Assembly (NCBI RefSeq): GCF_001039355.2
Contig: NW_019773748.1
Span: forward strand, 599,466 to 663,465
Source: Lingula anatina
Taxonomy: Eukaryota; Brachiopoda; Lingulata; Lingulida; Lingulidae
Length of the DNA stretch: 64,000 bases
Direction: 5' to 3'
In this document: positions 14,701 through 26,626 of the stretch, piece after piece
How the letters are laid out: every line of letters starts with the position of its first letter
Numbering within the stretch: the stretch's first letter is position 1
The notes under the pieces: generated by a model
Seen by the model: only the letters and a program-made list of their open reading frames with translations
Told to the model about the DNA's origin: nothing
The model's database searches: none
Translations under genes and position numbers: made by a program

Positions 14701-17700
14701 GATGCACAGTACCGGCATCTCATGAGCAGGATGAGTGCTCAGGGAGATAATACTGTGTCTTACCCAGATTTCATGGATTATTTCAAGCAAGATACACAAC
14801 AGGTAATTTGAAGGGGGCCTTTTCAGATTAATTTTGTTTTGATTGTATTTATTTATTTATTGTCTTTGTTTTTAATAGCTAGTTGACTTTTAGAGAGTAA
14901 ACAAACTGGACAAGGGATGGATCTCCAGTTAAATATCAAGAGAAGCATTTGCTGGTCATAATTACACTTGAAAATATACATAATTATTAAAATAATATGT
15001 ATTGAATAATTCAACTTTATGTATTAAATAATTACATTCATTTGTTTACTGTCATTGCAGGAATCTGAGCAATGGCTAGAAACTCTTCAAAGAAACATGA
15101 TGAGAGGAAGAACACCACAGCAGTCTGTGGGTATGGAAGAGATTCATGCTGCACTTCGGGAAAATGTCACCACCCATTTTTACCAGATGGCCAGAGCATT
15201 TGCTGAGATTGACTATGCCAAAATAGGAGTGGTCTCCAAAGAGGATTTCAGAAATGTGCTGAATAGGAATTCATTTAGGCTTTCCAATGATCAGGTACTA
15301 TACCTAGCTGTAATACCATTAAAATATGTGTTATCTATTTATTCATAGTACTTACCTGTACATCTTATGTGATGTACTGCAGATATTTTGCTCGTAAAAT
15401 ATTTTCACTACATACTTATATGTAACAGTAATACTCAATTGATCTTCACAGCAATCAAGCAACATATTTTTAACATTACAATTTGTAATTTATATTTTTA
15501 TGTCCGCCTCTCTCTATAGATAACTGTTTCAAAAAAGACTATCATGAAAGAAGTCTTACTGGTGCCAATGAATATTAAAATGTACAGGCTAAACAAATTA
15601 ATTTTAATCATTTTCAAATTTTTATTCAAGTTTGAGAACTTGTGGGACACTCTGAAGATCAATGAGTTCGGCAACCTGGAATATCGCGACTTCTTGAAGC
15701 GATACAGCAACAGTACATCGCCAAGACCTCCATCTCGCTCCCGCTCTGAGCTTGGGGCTTCACCTGGAGGCCGCAGGTCTGAAACACCACTCTCTCTGAG
15801 ATCGGGATCTGTAGCTAGGGTAAGATTGTTTTTCATTCTTAATGATTGAGGAGAAACTTGATAATCATGTTCATGTAGATATGTAAAACCTCTCTGTTTG
15901 GTATACTTTTTAACTTGGAGATTTAAGTAACAGCTGTAGTGTAACTGTAGCCTGTTTTGATCAATTACAATGGGTAGTTTTGCTTGCCCACTGGTAATAT
16001 GATATGCTTTTGTGGACATCCATGTTTTGTAAACACAATAACAAAAAGAGTCCAGATGTTACATAAAAAGATGAAGAAAGAAATGTGTTGTTAATAGCAC
16101 TGTCAAGGGAAAACTGATTTGTGTGGCTTGTTTATGCTTCTCACAGTGTAATCTTGTTCCAAATGTTTCTCTATATTCTACTGAGTTTTACACTGTAGTT
16201 CTTGCATTATTTTCAGTTGTTATATACAAACAAATTCCCACAATTTCTAGTGGAGGAATATTTCATAATTGGGTACACATTTCTACTTTAATTCCCATAA
16301 ATTATAAATCTATATTTCTAAATATTCTTGACAGTCTGAGCTAATGGGCACCCCAGCAGGGTCCAGAGCAGGATCAAGAGTCGGGTCCAGGCAGTCCGGT
16401 CAGGGTGGTGGGCACTATACACCTCTAGTCAATGCAGAACACATTGAGAACAAGCTTAGGGACCACATTCACCGTACATGGAAGGACATACAGAGGCTGT
16501 GTAGACTGTGTGATCAGGAGAATACTGGGACTGTGGAAATGCAAGATATCAAAGGTATACATTACAATACCATTGGCTACTTAAAATGGTGTTCGGCATG
16601 TAGAAGTTTTTTTTTAAGTTGGTGAACTGTTTGAAAATATCTGAAATACTCGAAGTGTAATACACATGTAGTTTGGTTATATGAAATTTTGGTAAGTCAG
16701 TGGTATTGCAGTTATTGCAATTGAATGTTATAATTACACACAAACCTACAGTATATAGCACCAATGCCAAGTAGTGAAAATATTTATCACTATTAGTTTG
16801 CAAAACTTGAATCCATTTCACAGTGAAATAATCAGTGAACATAAAGATTTTAATGGAGTCTTTTTTCCAATTTCAGATATATTTGACAAACTTGGAGTTG
16901 AAATGGCTCCTTATGAGTTTGACCAATTAATGATCAAGTATGACCTAAAAGAAAATGGCCGTTTTTCATATGTTCATTTCCTGCGCCATTTTGTCCTGAG
17001 CAGAGCAGCAGACAAGGGTTTTGGAAGAAAGAAGCTGCAGGAACCCAAAGTGCAGGTAGGTAGATATAGGCTGTTTAATATGACAGAATCAATTTTTGTC
17101 AATAGTAGTTCAATTTGATGAATAATTTTTTTTTTTTTTTTGCTTCAATTGTTTTTTTTTTATAATTACCCACTGGTATGTCTCCTAATATGAAAAATTA
17201 TAAAAACAATAAATAAATAAATTACTGTTTATTTCTTGTAGACATCTTCAGTTTGTATGTGTAACCTATTGACTCTGTCTTATGATGTTTATTGAAGTCT
17301 TCAGATACAAACCATGCACATTCTAAAATGTGTGGCCCTATAAAGTGAAATTATCCATTTTGCAATATTTTGAACCAAGTCACTAAATGCAAGTATAGCA
17401 AATATACTGTATCTGTAAAGTGCTAGGAAGTATTAAATAAATGACAGTATTCCTTTGTGCGTCATGTGTGTATAGGAAAAAATTGATGAGGAAGATGATG
17501 ACAATAAAGAGAATGGTGTCAGTGATGCACTTGATGTAACCATGAGTGCTAGATCATCACGCACTCGTAAAAGGCATAGAAGAAGTAAAACTGATTCTTA
17601 CAAATTTGAAATGGAGAGAACCATGACACTGGAAGCTCTAGTACAAGACATTCTATGGAAGACTAAACACAAAGATGAGGCAAGAAGCCACTAATGCATG

Positions 17701-18580
17701 CACTGTGGAATTATTTGAATTGACACTTTTTCTTAACTTTGTCTGTGCTAAAAAAGATTTTAAGACACGTTTTCTGAAGTCCTGTCTGTATTGATCCTGT
17801 TGCCTTTATTTTCACGGATGAATTCTGCATGTTTGTCATTTTTGTTCGTTGTGAGTCCATATTTCCTTCAATTGGTTCCCTTTACTGTTTCTCATTTATA
17901 CTGTGGTTTGTAGCATGGATGTTATTATTGCAGTGGAAGTGATCAAAACAGAGCCAATGTTGTTTACAGGCATTGTATAACATAAGGTTTCATCCTATGG
18001 TGTGGAAACTGAATGAGTTTCATAGACCGATAAACATGGTATAACTTTAATGTCATCTCTCTTATTGCATTTCCCATGCTCTTTGCATTGGTGAATCTAT
18101 ACATGTATATCATACTAGACTCATGGATGGTTTGGAAAATAAATGGTTCTAACTCAAATTTTCAGAATGACCTTCAAAATAAATGTGCACTGTAAACCAG
18201 AGGTATCAGAATCATTACGTCCGTTATAAGTTTTCTTTTTTCTTTACACATTGGTGCCACATTTGAACCAGATCTTTTAAATGGTATATTTAATATTTCA
18301 GGTCAGCACAGGTGAAGGGAGCCCATTTTTTTTCGAAGCCATGCAAAGACTTCAATCAAGTGTTGTGAGTGAATGGAAGGAAATGAGAAGAGCATTTCGA
18401 ATGATGGACAAACCTGGACTAGGAATTGTTACACCAGCCCAGTTCCGACAAGTGCTTCGAGAATTTAACCTGAACTTAAGCGAGAATGAATTTTACCACC
18501 TTATGACATACTATGATAAGGACTTGAAGGGAAAAATAAGTTACAATGACTTCATCGGAGCATTTCTAAGAGCTTCGTGA
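2622..18580 (+). CDS. EFCAB6: EFCAB6, multi-EF-hand axonemal protein
   Basis: Coding exons: 2622-2781, 3372-3493, 3672-3791, 4296-4399, 4818-4887, 5338-5474, 5813-5937, 7001-7128, 7267-7415, 7677-7787, 8025-8145, 8362-8532, 8786-8860, 9212-9372, 9686-9853, 10142-10313, 10537-10791, 11092-11327, 11547-11643, 11936-12288, 12644-12799, 14159-14348, 14611-14802, 15061-15294, 15631-15819, 16335-16554, 16877-17055, 17476-17679, 18302-18580. They sum to 4878 bases (1625 residues; human EFCAB6 is about 1500). Repeated units pair a helix-loop-helix EF-hand with a degenerate partner. Good Ca-binding loops are DYNRDGKVQRHD (exon 6), DQNRDGRITRKE (exons 11/12) and DKNGNGIITKKE (exon 20); many others lack ligands. 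A Ser/Arg-rich low-complexity linker lies in exons 25-26 and an acidic then basic stretch in exon 28. EFCAB6 family members bind DJ-1 and the androgen receptor and sit in the sperm axoneme. The start is the first in-frame ATG, 9 bases after an acceptor. The last intron uses a GC donor. The family call is firm; small exon-edge errors are possible. Confidence 0.9.
3797..3984. mobile_element. 178-bp MITE with 5-bp target duplication in EFCAB6 intron 3
   Basis: The element spans 3802-3979. It begins CAGGGGCGGATTTAG and ends with the near-complement CTGGATCCGCCCCTG. The 5-base direct repeat ATACA flanks it at 3797-3801 and 3980-3984, as expected of a target-site duplication. It encodes nothing. 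The termini resemble hAT-type ends (CAGGG), but the 5-base duplication differs from the 8 bases usual for hAT, so the superfamily is open. It starts 11 bases into the intron, just behind the splice donor at 3792. Confidence 0.75.
4596..4744. repeat. Foldback MITE-like inverted repeat in EFCAB6 intron 4
   Basis: The left arm starts TTCAGAACAGAAGATCTG and the right arm ends CAGATCATCTTGTTCTGAA. The symmetry continues inward: AAATATGG followed by CCCCAC on the left mirrors GTGGGG followed by CCATATTT on the right. The arms are about 65 bases with mismatches and a short central loop. A GTGCT motif lies outside both ends and could be a target duplication. No coding capacity. Confidence 0.6.
5952..6180. 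repeat. (CA)n microsatellite and imperfect GACA-rich repeat
   Basis: A pure CA run occupies 5952-5989, 15 bases past the donor of EFCAB6 exon 7. It is followed at about 6049-6180 by an imperfect purine-rich run of GACA, GGCA and GATA units. Long frames on both strands here are low-complexity artefacts. Confidence 0.9.
8733..8770. repeat. (TTA)n microsatellite in EFCAB6 intron 12
   Basis: Uninterrupted TTA trinucleotide run, 15 bases before the acceptor of exon 13, so it forms the upstream part of that acceptor region. Confidence 0.85.
17680..18301 (+). other. Probable GC-AG intron with retained-reading alternative C-terminus
   Basis: Exon 28 ends GATGAG followed by GCAAGA, a good GC-type donor; the acceptor before 18302 is TATTTCAG. 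Joining them keeps phase 0 and continues into a final EF-hand pair. If the intron is not removed, translation stops after six more codons (TAA at 17692-17694). AATAAA signals lie inside the intron, for example at 18138-18143, and could end a shorter transcript that lacks the last EF-hand pair. Confidence 0.6.
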
Positions 18581-20837
18581 AACAAAAACAAAAAACCCAA
18601 AAAGCTGGATGCAAATATCTATAAGGTCCAACCGATCTTGGTAAATGTAGTGCTGTCAGTTATTTTGCTGTCACTGCAGTCATCACATGGCAGCAATTTC
18701 ATTCTTGAAACTGAACATGCAAGGTGATAATAGGAATTTATTGGACTTAGTACATAATGCCAAACTATGAATTTTCCAAAGTGCCTTATAAGGTTGTGAA
18801 CTAACCAGCTTTGATCTTACCACAAACACCATGTGATAAATACTGTAACAATCAAGGAAACTCAAGTTGTGTTCTTTACATTATATACTCTTTTAGGTTT
18901 TGTCTTTTGGCAAACTGTATTTAGCTCATTACATTTATTCTCACATTTATCATGAATATGATTATTTTGAAATTTCATGGTAATTTTTACATGTAAAGTA
19001 AGCTGCTGTTTGCTGAAGAACCTGCTGTACTGTTTATATTTATACATATTAATGCCTTTGAAAATGTCATCCAGTCTTGCAAAAAAGAATAATGTCATCC
19101 ACAAATTTAACCTTTTTTTCAACACAAATAATCATGTATCAAGAATGGTATAGCTAACATTCCATTTTAGCTGATCAAGAGTAATCTTGTTGTCATGTCT
19201 TCTGTTGCATGGAAATATTACAAGAAAAAAATATTTTTATGTATATTTCATTTTATTAAAATTGGAATACTGAATGTGAATAAACATGTTTTAAAAGGAA
19301 CTAAGCTGCTAATCTGTGGTTTGAAACTTCACACTTCAAAATTTATAATAAAGGTTGCTGACACATTTGATATATGAACAATGTAGGCTATGGAGCTGAG
19401 AATGATGCTTGTAATAGGGCACAGAAGTCCAATTTTAAGTTTGCGAGATTTCATCACTTCCAGAGACAGGTAAGATACTGCGCAACATTTTGGTGTTCTA
19501 ATCAACAGTGACTACAGTTGCCAACATGGTTATCCCCTTTGTTTTTGGGTGTAGTCACCCAAGTAGCAGGGAAAAGTTCCTTTTTTGGTTTCCCTTGGAT
19601 AAGCTCAAGCAGCTCAAATGGGACAGATCATATCGATAAGTTTTGATAATCATAATAATGAACTTGCAAAGTAGATGGCAAGGCTGTCCCTGGAAGTGGG
19701 TACATTGTGCAATAATGTCGCAATATTCACAGTATTATTGCATCCTTGCAAACAAAACTTCAGTGCCCTATTACCTAGAAAAGTTCATGTTCATCACACA
19801 ACCGACTCTGGCAAGGCAGTCCTAATTGCATATATAGACTGATATTGCTCGGGAATTACAAATTGAGGCAGAATTCAATCAGCCACTACTACACAAAATA
19901 AGTTCAGTATTGAAATTAATTGAAAACAGGCCAGAAGTAAAATTTTCTTCAGTCAACAGGTTAATATTGAAATAGTTTTACCTCCAAGAAAAATTTAGTT
20001 CATTCTTATAACACAACTGATAAAATTCTTCTCCGAGGCCAACTTAACACTTGCAATCAAGGTGGTGCATCATAACATGGTCAGGAGCACCTACACCACC
20101 CACAATATCAAAGTCTATTCTTTAGTCTGGATACGTTTTGACAATTGTCAACACTAAAAATGCAGCCTATTGTGATGAAATATTACAGAAAAATGAGTCT
20201 TCGACATTTTGATTCTGGCAAATAGGAGAGGCTTTGTCATTTTGAATAACATTTATATTCATATAACACTGTTATTGAAAATAATGAACTCCGTTTGGCA
20301 CTTAGTTATAGTTAATTTAAGATGCAACTACATGTAATATATTAAATTATCACATTAACATGCTGCAATTGCACATACATTTTTACAAAATGATCCAAGT
20401 TTTTCTTGTCCACACACTATTGAAAATGTTGCATGTTAGTATACAATATTCTGTTTATTTGAAAATAATTTGTAAACTTCACAATGGCAATATGTCAGAT
20501 ACCAAACAAGTTTTGGGTTCAATATCTTTTAGGAAAAAAAACATGCAGACTACCAAGATCAAGGGATGAGATTGCCATATAGTGCAAAAAGTCATGGGGT
20601 CCAGGGGGACACCAAGGCCAATGATATTTTTGGCTCCCAAAAAATCTGAAATATGCCTATAGTTGGAAAATTTCATCCCTGAAGATCAAACATTTATAAT
20701 CTACTATATAAAAATGAGGATTTTAAAATGCAAAACAATCCACATTAAAATCTCTGTAGATGCTTTTGCACAAAATTTCAATATTTTAAGCTTTTCTGTC
20801 CATTCTAAAGCAAATGACATCAAATGTTCAAAATAAT
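18581..20837. other. Convergent 3' region between EFCAB6 and the ASB gene
   Basis: The two genes point at each other across 2.2 kb. On the plus strand an AATAAA at 19347-19352 is a candidate EFCAB6 polyadenylation signal. On the minus strand an AATAAA (TTTATT near 20454-20459 on plus) could serve the ASB gene. No other gene is supported; all frames are short and AT-rich. Confidence 0.5.
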
Positions 20838-23800
20838 TCACAACTTCAAAAGTGTGAATGGAGAATCAAGTTGAATGCTGGTTAAATCAGTAAGCAACAA
20901 ATGATGCTTAAGTTCCACTGGTATCTCTAGCTGTTGTACCTTCTCCTTGACTTCTCTTCCAAGTCCCTGGCGAATCTGATACCTACACAGTGACATGAGA
21001 CTTGGGGGCTCACAGATGGCCTGATCTAGCCAGTTCATCATTTCAGGAGAGTGCAATAAAGCATCTGGGACATCTCCAGTTTGTATACAATATTCCTTTG
21101 TAATGTTGTACCCTGCCACAGCTAGACATTGTGCCATGGGAAAAAAGCCAGTTTCAAGGGCCACATAAAATGGTGTCACAGGTTGAGGGTAAATATAAAC
21201 AACATCAGATGATTGTGCATGCTGGTCTATACCCCTACTTGGCACATCCAGAGGGACATTTAATTTGAGGAGATACTGAAACACATTCCAGTGGTTTTGA
21301 TAAACAGCATTCCACAGAGGAGTGGCAGCCACATTATTTAACATCTCGGGATCTGCACCATGTTTAATCAGACTCTGAACCATCTCTAAGTTGCCATTGT
21401 ACGCAGCATAATGCAAAGCAGTGTCCAAATCCTTGTCTTTATTATTGACATTACAACCCAGAGGTAGAAGCAAGTTAAATGCAGCCATGGCATCACCGTG
21501 TGTTGCAAGAGAAAGGGGTGTGTTCTTGTCACTGGTCTGACAATCAGGTTTAGCTCCAGCAGACAGGAGTTCTTTCATAACTCCTACATGGTTGTCCCAG
21601 GCAGCCCAGTGCAAGGCCTGGTAGCCCATGTTATTCACCAGGTTCACATCACCTCCATGGTCAATCAATAGTTTGACAACGTCAGGTTTGTTTTCCACTG
21701 ATGCAATCATAACAGGTGTATTATCTCCCTCTGAACACAAGTTAGGATCAGCCCCGGCTTCCAAAAGCATGCTTATAATCTTTATATTAGCTGAAAGAGA
21801 GAAAATGTTTTGAAGAAAATGATTTTAAATCTTACAAGAACCAAGGAAACGTAAACAGTAACTTTAATATCCCACTATGACAATACTAACAAATCTCTTT
21901 ATTTTGTTTTAACCAACTGGCTTACTTTATCTACTCGAAATCTTCTTATCGAAATTATTAATTCTATCGAAATAAAATCGAAAAGATATGCAATATTTTA
22001 ACCTACTTTGATAAAATAATTCATTATGGACAATGGGCATCTAATGTGATGGTTTTACTTCCACTTACCGTGGGACATCTCTATGGCTGCACACAGAGGA
22101 GTGATCTGTCCATGAAACCCTGCAACATTGACATCGATTGTTGGGCTTTGTAACAATAACTCCACACCCCTTAGACTGTTCTCTTCTATTGCCCGCAGTA
22201 GTGGCGTTCTACCATTAGTCTGAACATTTACATTTATACCTGAAGCAAAATTGTTTAATATATATATTTATTCAAACTATACATGAATTTAATTAAATAT
22301 CTGTCCACCTCTTGTAAAAATAAAGTTACTGAGAATTTCCGCAATACAATTGCTTCCCATATAATACTTTTCTACAAAATACTAAAGGAATCCAATAGAA
22401 ACCAAAACAAAAATTTTATATGAACAGTTACGGTCAGGGCAGTTACGGTTAGATCCAATGAGTACATGTATATAACCAAAGAACCAACTGTATACCTACC
22501 TGCTTTGATGACCATCTGTAATGCCTCTTCAAAAGAGTCAGTCATAAACAAATCAAGGCACATGTGGACCAAATCCTTAGGTCCAGGTGAGTTACCAACA
22601 GGGTCTTGAGCACAAAACTTTTCTAAGAGCACCTGCAGCACACCAAGCTGTTTGTTGAAAACGGCCCATGAACTAGCAGTGTGTAATGACTTGTTCAGGA
22701 TGTTCAAGTCCGCACCTGCTTCAAGAAGCACCCTGGCACAGTCAACGTGACCATGTGTGGCACAGATGTGTAATGGTGTCATTTGCCATGCAGCAGTTCT
22801 ACAGTTTACATCCGCACCGCGGTCAATCAGCCATTTCACCATCAGAGGTTTGTTTGAACCTGTTGCTACATGAAGAGGAAAGAAACTTGCACAACAATTT
22901 GCTGAGGGGTAAAAGCAATCCTCGTCAAATTCTGAAGATGTTTCCATTGCTGTGTTGTTATTACAAAGGCAGGTACCTACTCGGAGAACTTCCTCCATGT
23001 CAAATTTGTCATGCCACTGGTATTCCAAATCCCTATTACAACCACAGTCTCCTCCATGGGTTTCTGAAGAAACAGAAAAGGAAAAAATCTTTATTAAAGT
23101 GACTGCACATCAACAAAACTGACCCTATTCATTCCTAACATAGAGAATAATGGGCAATGGAAGTTGCTTTGCCAAAGTGATTGTTCAAGTTTGCTTTTAG
23201 GTGGGAAACAATCCCCAATGCACTTCTCGCATTCAGAACTATGTTGATGGCCATCATTACTCCCTCATTCGCAGATTATTATTTCACGACAGCAAAACTT
23301 GAAGACAAACAGACGAATCTTGCATTACAGCTATGTGATGGGAATACTGGTTGGCTTTACGGGAGTGTGGGACTTGAGGAGGTGAGAGGGAAAATAATCA
23401 CCTGCGTGTAATTTTACAGTTATGTGCAACCACAAGTATATCTTTCATGCATCAGCATGTATAATACAAAGTGGAGATCATAAACAGATGTGTGAACACA
23501 TGAATTTTCATGTTAGACTGGACTCTTCTCACTTACTTATTTGAAATTCAAAGCCAATGTCTGCATTCTGAATGTCACCAGGTGTGCCTTCACATAATAG
23601 TTTGAAGAGGGTAACACTTTTCTCCAGGTTGAGTCTGGGTGGCTCTAAGAGAAAAAATATGTAGGTGGTATTGATATGGATTAAACAAATACACACATGT
23701 ACGTGAACATTTCCAGCCAGTTACAGAGTATAGTTAGACTAATATTATCATCACATTTATTTGCCCTTGATATCTACACTGGTAACAATACGGGCAAATT

Positions 23801-24094
23801 TAAACGTGAAAACATTAATACAATAAAAATTGACATTAAACCACATAAGCTCAAATTTCATGGCAAAATCTGAGCCAATGAGCAGAGCGAGTATTGTAAG
23901 AAGACGGTGGTCTGGCTACCCGCCAACTTTCCTTATTCGAACACCAAAAGAAGTGTCATTTTCAGTGAATAAAGGCATTTTTGTTGGGTTAATTATCTTA
24001 ACTGACACAATTATCACTTTCTTTTAATACCATTTTCAATCTAACGGTTTGAAACAGACACATCATGCTCACCGGCAATCCGTTCTCCTGTCAT
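20838..24094 (-). CDS. Ankyrin-repeat and SOCS-box (ASB-family) protein
   Basis: Five coding exons, 5' to 3': 24094-24073, 23644-23537, 23063-22500, 22239-22069, 21790-20838; total 1818 bases, 605 residues. The first exon codes only seven full codons (MTGERIA) and then splices. The middle and C-terminal parts carry about nine or more ankyrin repeats, with clear TPLH-type starts and GAD-N ends, for example TPLHICATHGHVDCARVLL and TALHYAAYNGNLEMVQSLI. The C-terminus has a SOCS box: BC-box core SLMSLCRYQIRQGL for Elongin B/C, then IPVELKHHLLL in the Cul5-box position. Such proteins are substrate receptors of Cullin-5 ubiquitin ligases; ankyrin repeats pick the target. All four introns are phase 1, so exons 2, 3 and 4 (108, 564 and 171 bases) are skippable without frameshift. 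The exact ASB subtype is not clear. An E-box CACGTG lies at 24156-24161 upstream of the start. Confidence 0.85.
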
Positions 24095-26626
24095 GCTAGC
24101 AGAATCCCGTGAGGTCACATATGAAAACGAGGCACGGGTTTCCCCACGAGCTGTTCACGTGAAATGACATGTAGTCTATGATTAATAGGTCAAGGTAAGC
24201 AAATAGAAAATGAGAGACTGCAAGATTGAACCTGGTTTGAAGTAAAAAAAAAACTTAGTGGGGGTGGGGGTGAGGCATGTATTTTAAAGGGATAATAACT
24301 CTTCGTACGATATCTATATTTCACAATAAAAACATTGTGAACAACTCATAGAAATATAATGTTCTGTTTTACCACAAAAACGTCAGTTATAGTTATATTC
24401 TGATATCTGAGCTTGTCTTCAGATAACATAACCTCCATTGATGGCTGTACTCTGTTATGATATCTTGAGAGATTTTAACAAAAAACCAAACTTAAAAAAA
24501 AAAACAGGGACTAACTTTGAATGTAAAAGCCATTAACCATTGGTTAGTAGACTAGGGGAAAACTGTTGTTTACTCGAGGAAAATTTATTTTTTGGCCACG
24601 AAGAGTTATTATCCCTTTAAATATCTGGTACGTTGCCAAAAAATTAATGAATACCAGTACAGTGGGTGCGTCGTAGACGTGTATTCGTGGTGTATATTAT
24701 TGAAAACTGCCACTTAAAAGGAAGGTTCGTTCAAAATTATTTTCTAAAGGGACGCAAAAATAATTATTTGAAGTAAAAAAAAACAAGTTAAAGAGATTTA
24801 ATACCTTATATAGCTTAAATAACACTTATAAGTTAATTAAAATTATGATGACGAATTTTTCAGTGTGGAGCCAGTTATTTGTCCGGCTGCGTATTTGGCG
24901 ACCGTAACAATTTAATCATTCCCATATAATACCCTTCGTCTTTTACCTCCTCATTACAGTTATGTCTGATTCATTAAATTATTTTTAAAATAGTAAAACT
25001 CCCCTGGACAAACTAAAAATCGGCTGTTTTTGTTAGGACACATGTCATTTTGATTCCTTTCCTACCAGTTCATCTTTGTGCTTTTTATTCTTTAGTGTCA
25101 AAAATAGGAGTGATCACCCTCTGCATAAATTGGTCCCTATTTAGTGTTTGTTTATAATTTATTTTGCAATAATCACGATGCAACAATCTCGCATTTTTCC
25201 AAATGCGTAAGCGTAAAGCATTATCCCCTTTTAATAATTTATTATCAGTTAGACTACTGACTTAAGTTTCGTTTAATATGAAAAAAAATTTTAATGTCTA
25301 GAGAGCAAATGCCACGTAACGTAAATAAATAGTTATGTAAATTAAATAAGTAACAGTAGGCTCGCATCGTATACAACACGAATACAATGCACAGGCAAAA
25401 AGAAGGAAAAATATCTCGTTCAGTAGAAAAAGGTTTAAAATTTGCACCCTCTTCAAACTTTTGGCTGTAAATTTGACCTTCAGCACTTATTTTTCCTCCT
25501 GTTTGTAAAACACAAAAAAAGCAGAAAGCTTGCTTCTGTGTTGACCAGTGTTTTTGTCGAAAATTATGTCGAACTAGAAAAGAAATTCCATCTTATTACG
25601 CCGCCCTTTGCTGTGCCGTTCCCTCTATACATAGGGCGGAGGTATGTTGTTTAGGTTCCCCTTTTCACGGGTTCGGTACGTACTGATTTTTCTCGATATC
25701 AGCTTAGATAATGCGGAAATAGAGTTTCATGTTATGAGATCATGCTGTCGCATCAAAAATACATGGGAATGAATATGCTTATTCGAGCTGATGATACTTT
25801 AGGTAAAAACTGAAACATCGCTTTCAAAATATCCCTCGCCTGAATAGCTATCAACCCGTTTTAAAGCGGATTTAATCACATTTCTGGTACCAGGAACAGG
25901 TGCCAATTTCCCCTAAATCAAACGCGGACGTCAGATTGTAGCTCACACCCTATTCGACGACCACGCCAATTTTCATGTTGTTGCCTTAATTAGTAGATCA
26001 CTATATCACACAAATTTACAAAGCAGGAAAACTGATGACTTACAACCCTGTGCAGATCTGCGTGAAGTGGTGAATAAAGCAACAGACAAGGGATTTTGTT
26101 TTCTAAAATTGTTCATTTTTATTGCGCTTATATTATGGTGTGCATTTCACGTAAAAGTAATGGGAGAAACGTCATTTTGCCAAATATAGGCCTTTATAAA
26201 GTATCGAACCCACTTATCATATTACGGCTGAGAGAAATTGCCAGTACGCTACTAGTTCATCCGATTATCCCTGAATAATTAAAAAGTTTTATCCAATCAA
26301 GATTTATCTTAGGAAACAATGTACCGGTAGGAAGGAGGGGTAAGTCGGGGTGCATGTGACGTTATAATGTGCCCAGTAAACAAGCAGAGAGTCAAGATTG
26401 AGCAAACGCAGCATGTTCATGACACAATAAAAATTAAAGTTTCAGTGCAAGTACAGGCAGATATAAAACAGAAAGATCAGAGTAGGAACAAAAAATGCCA
26501 CCTTTATTTAGGACATGTCAACCATAGAGAAATCATACAAAGTACAGTAATTGGCACAAAACACTGTTTTAGAAATTTTGCTGAGAGATGGGTTTCTAAG
26601 AGGCTTGCATTCATTTTGTCACATAA
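24095..26626. other. Intergenic region between ASB and sulfotransferase genes
   Basis: 2.5 kb with no supported gene. It contains the TTAA-flanked element at 24283-24621. Remaining sequence is AT-rich, and its reading frames (up to about 112 codons, 26367-26705) show no domain and partly overlap the antisense strand of the sulfotransferase last exon. Confidence 0.6.
24283..24621. mobile_element. TTAA-bounded MITE, copy 1
   Basis: The ends are perfect 23-base inverted repeats, beginning TTTAAAGGGATAATAACTCT and ending with the exact complement. TTAA lies at both extremities, as in elements that target TTAA. The 339-base interior has no coding frame. A diverged relative is at 52701-52997, sharing the blocks CAACTCATAGAAATAT and ACTAACTTTGAATGTG. 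Confidence 0.75.

Noticed and set aside
15498-16019. 173-codon minus frame
   Set aside because: Antisense to EFCAB6 exon 25; the plus strand continues the EF-hand protein in phase on both sides.
22686-23102. 138-codon plus frame
   Set aside because: Antisense to the ankyrin-repeat exon of the ASB gene, with no domain of its own.
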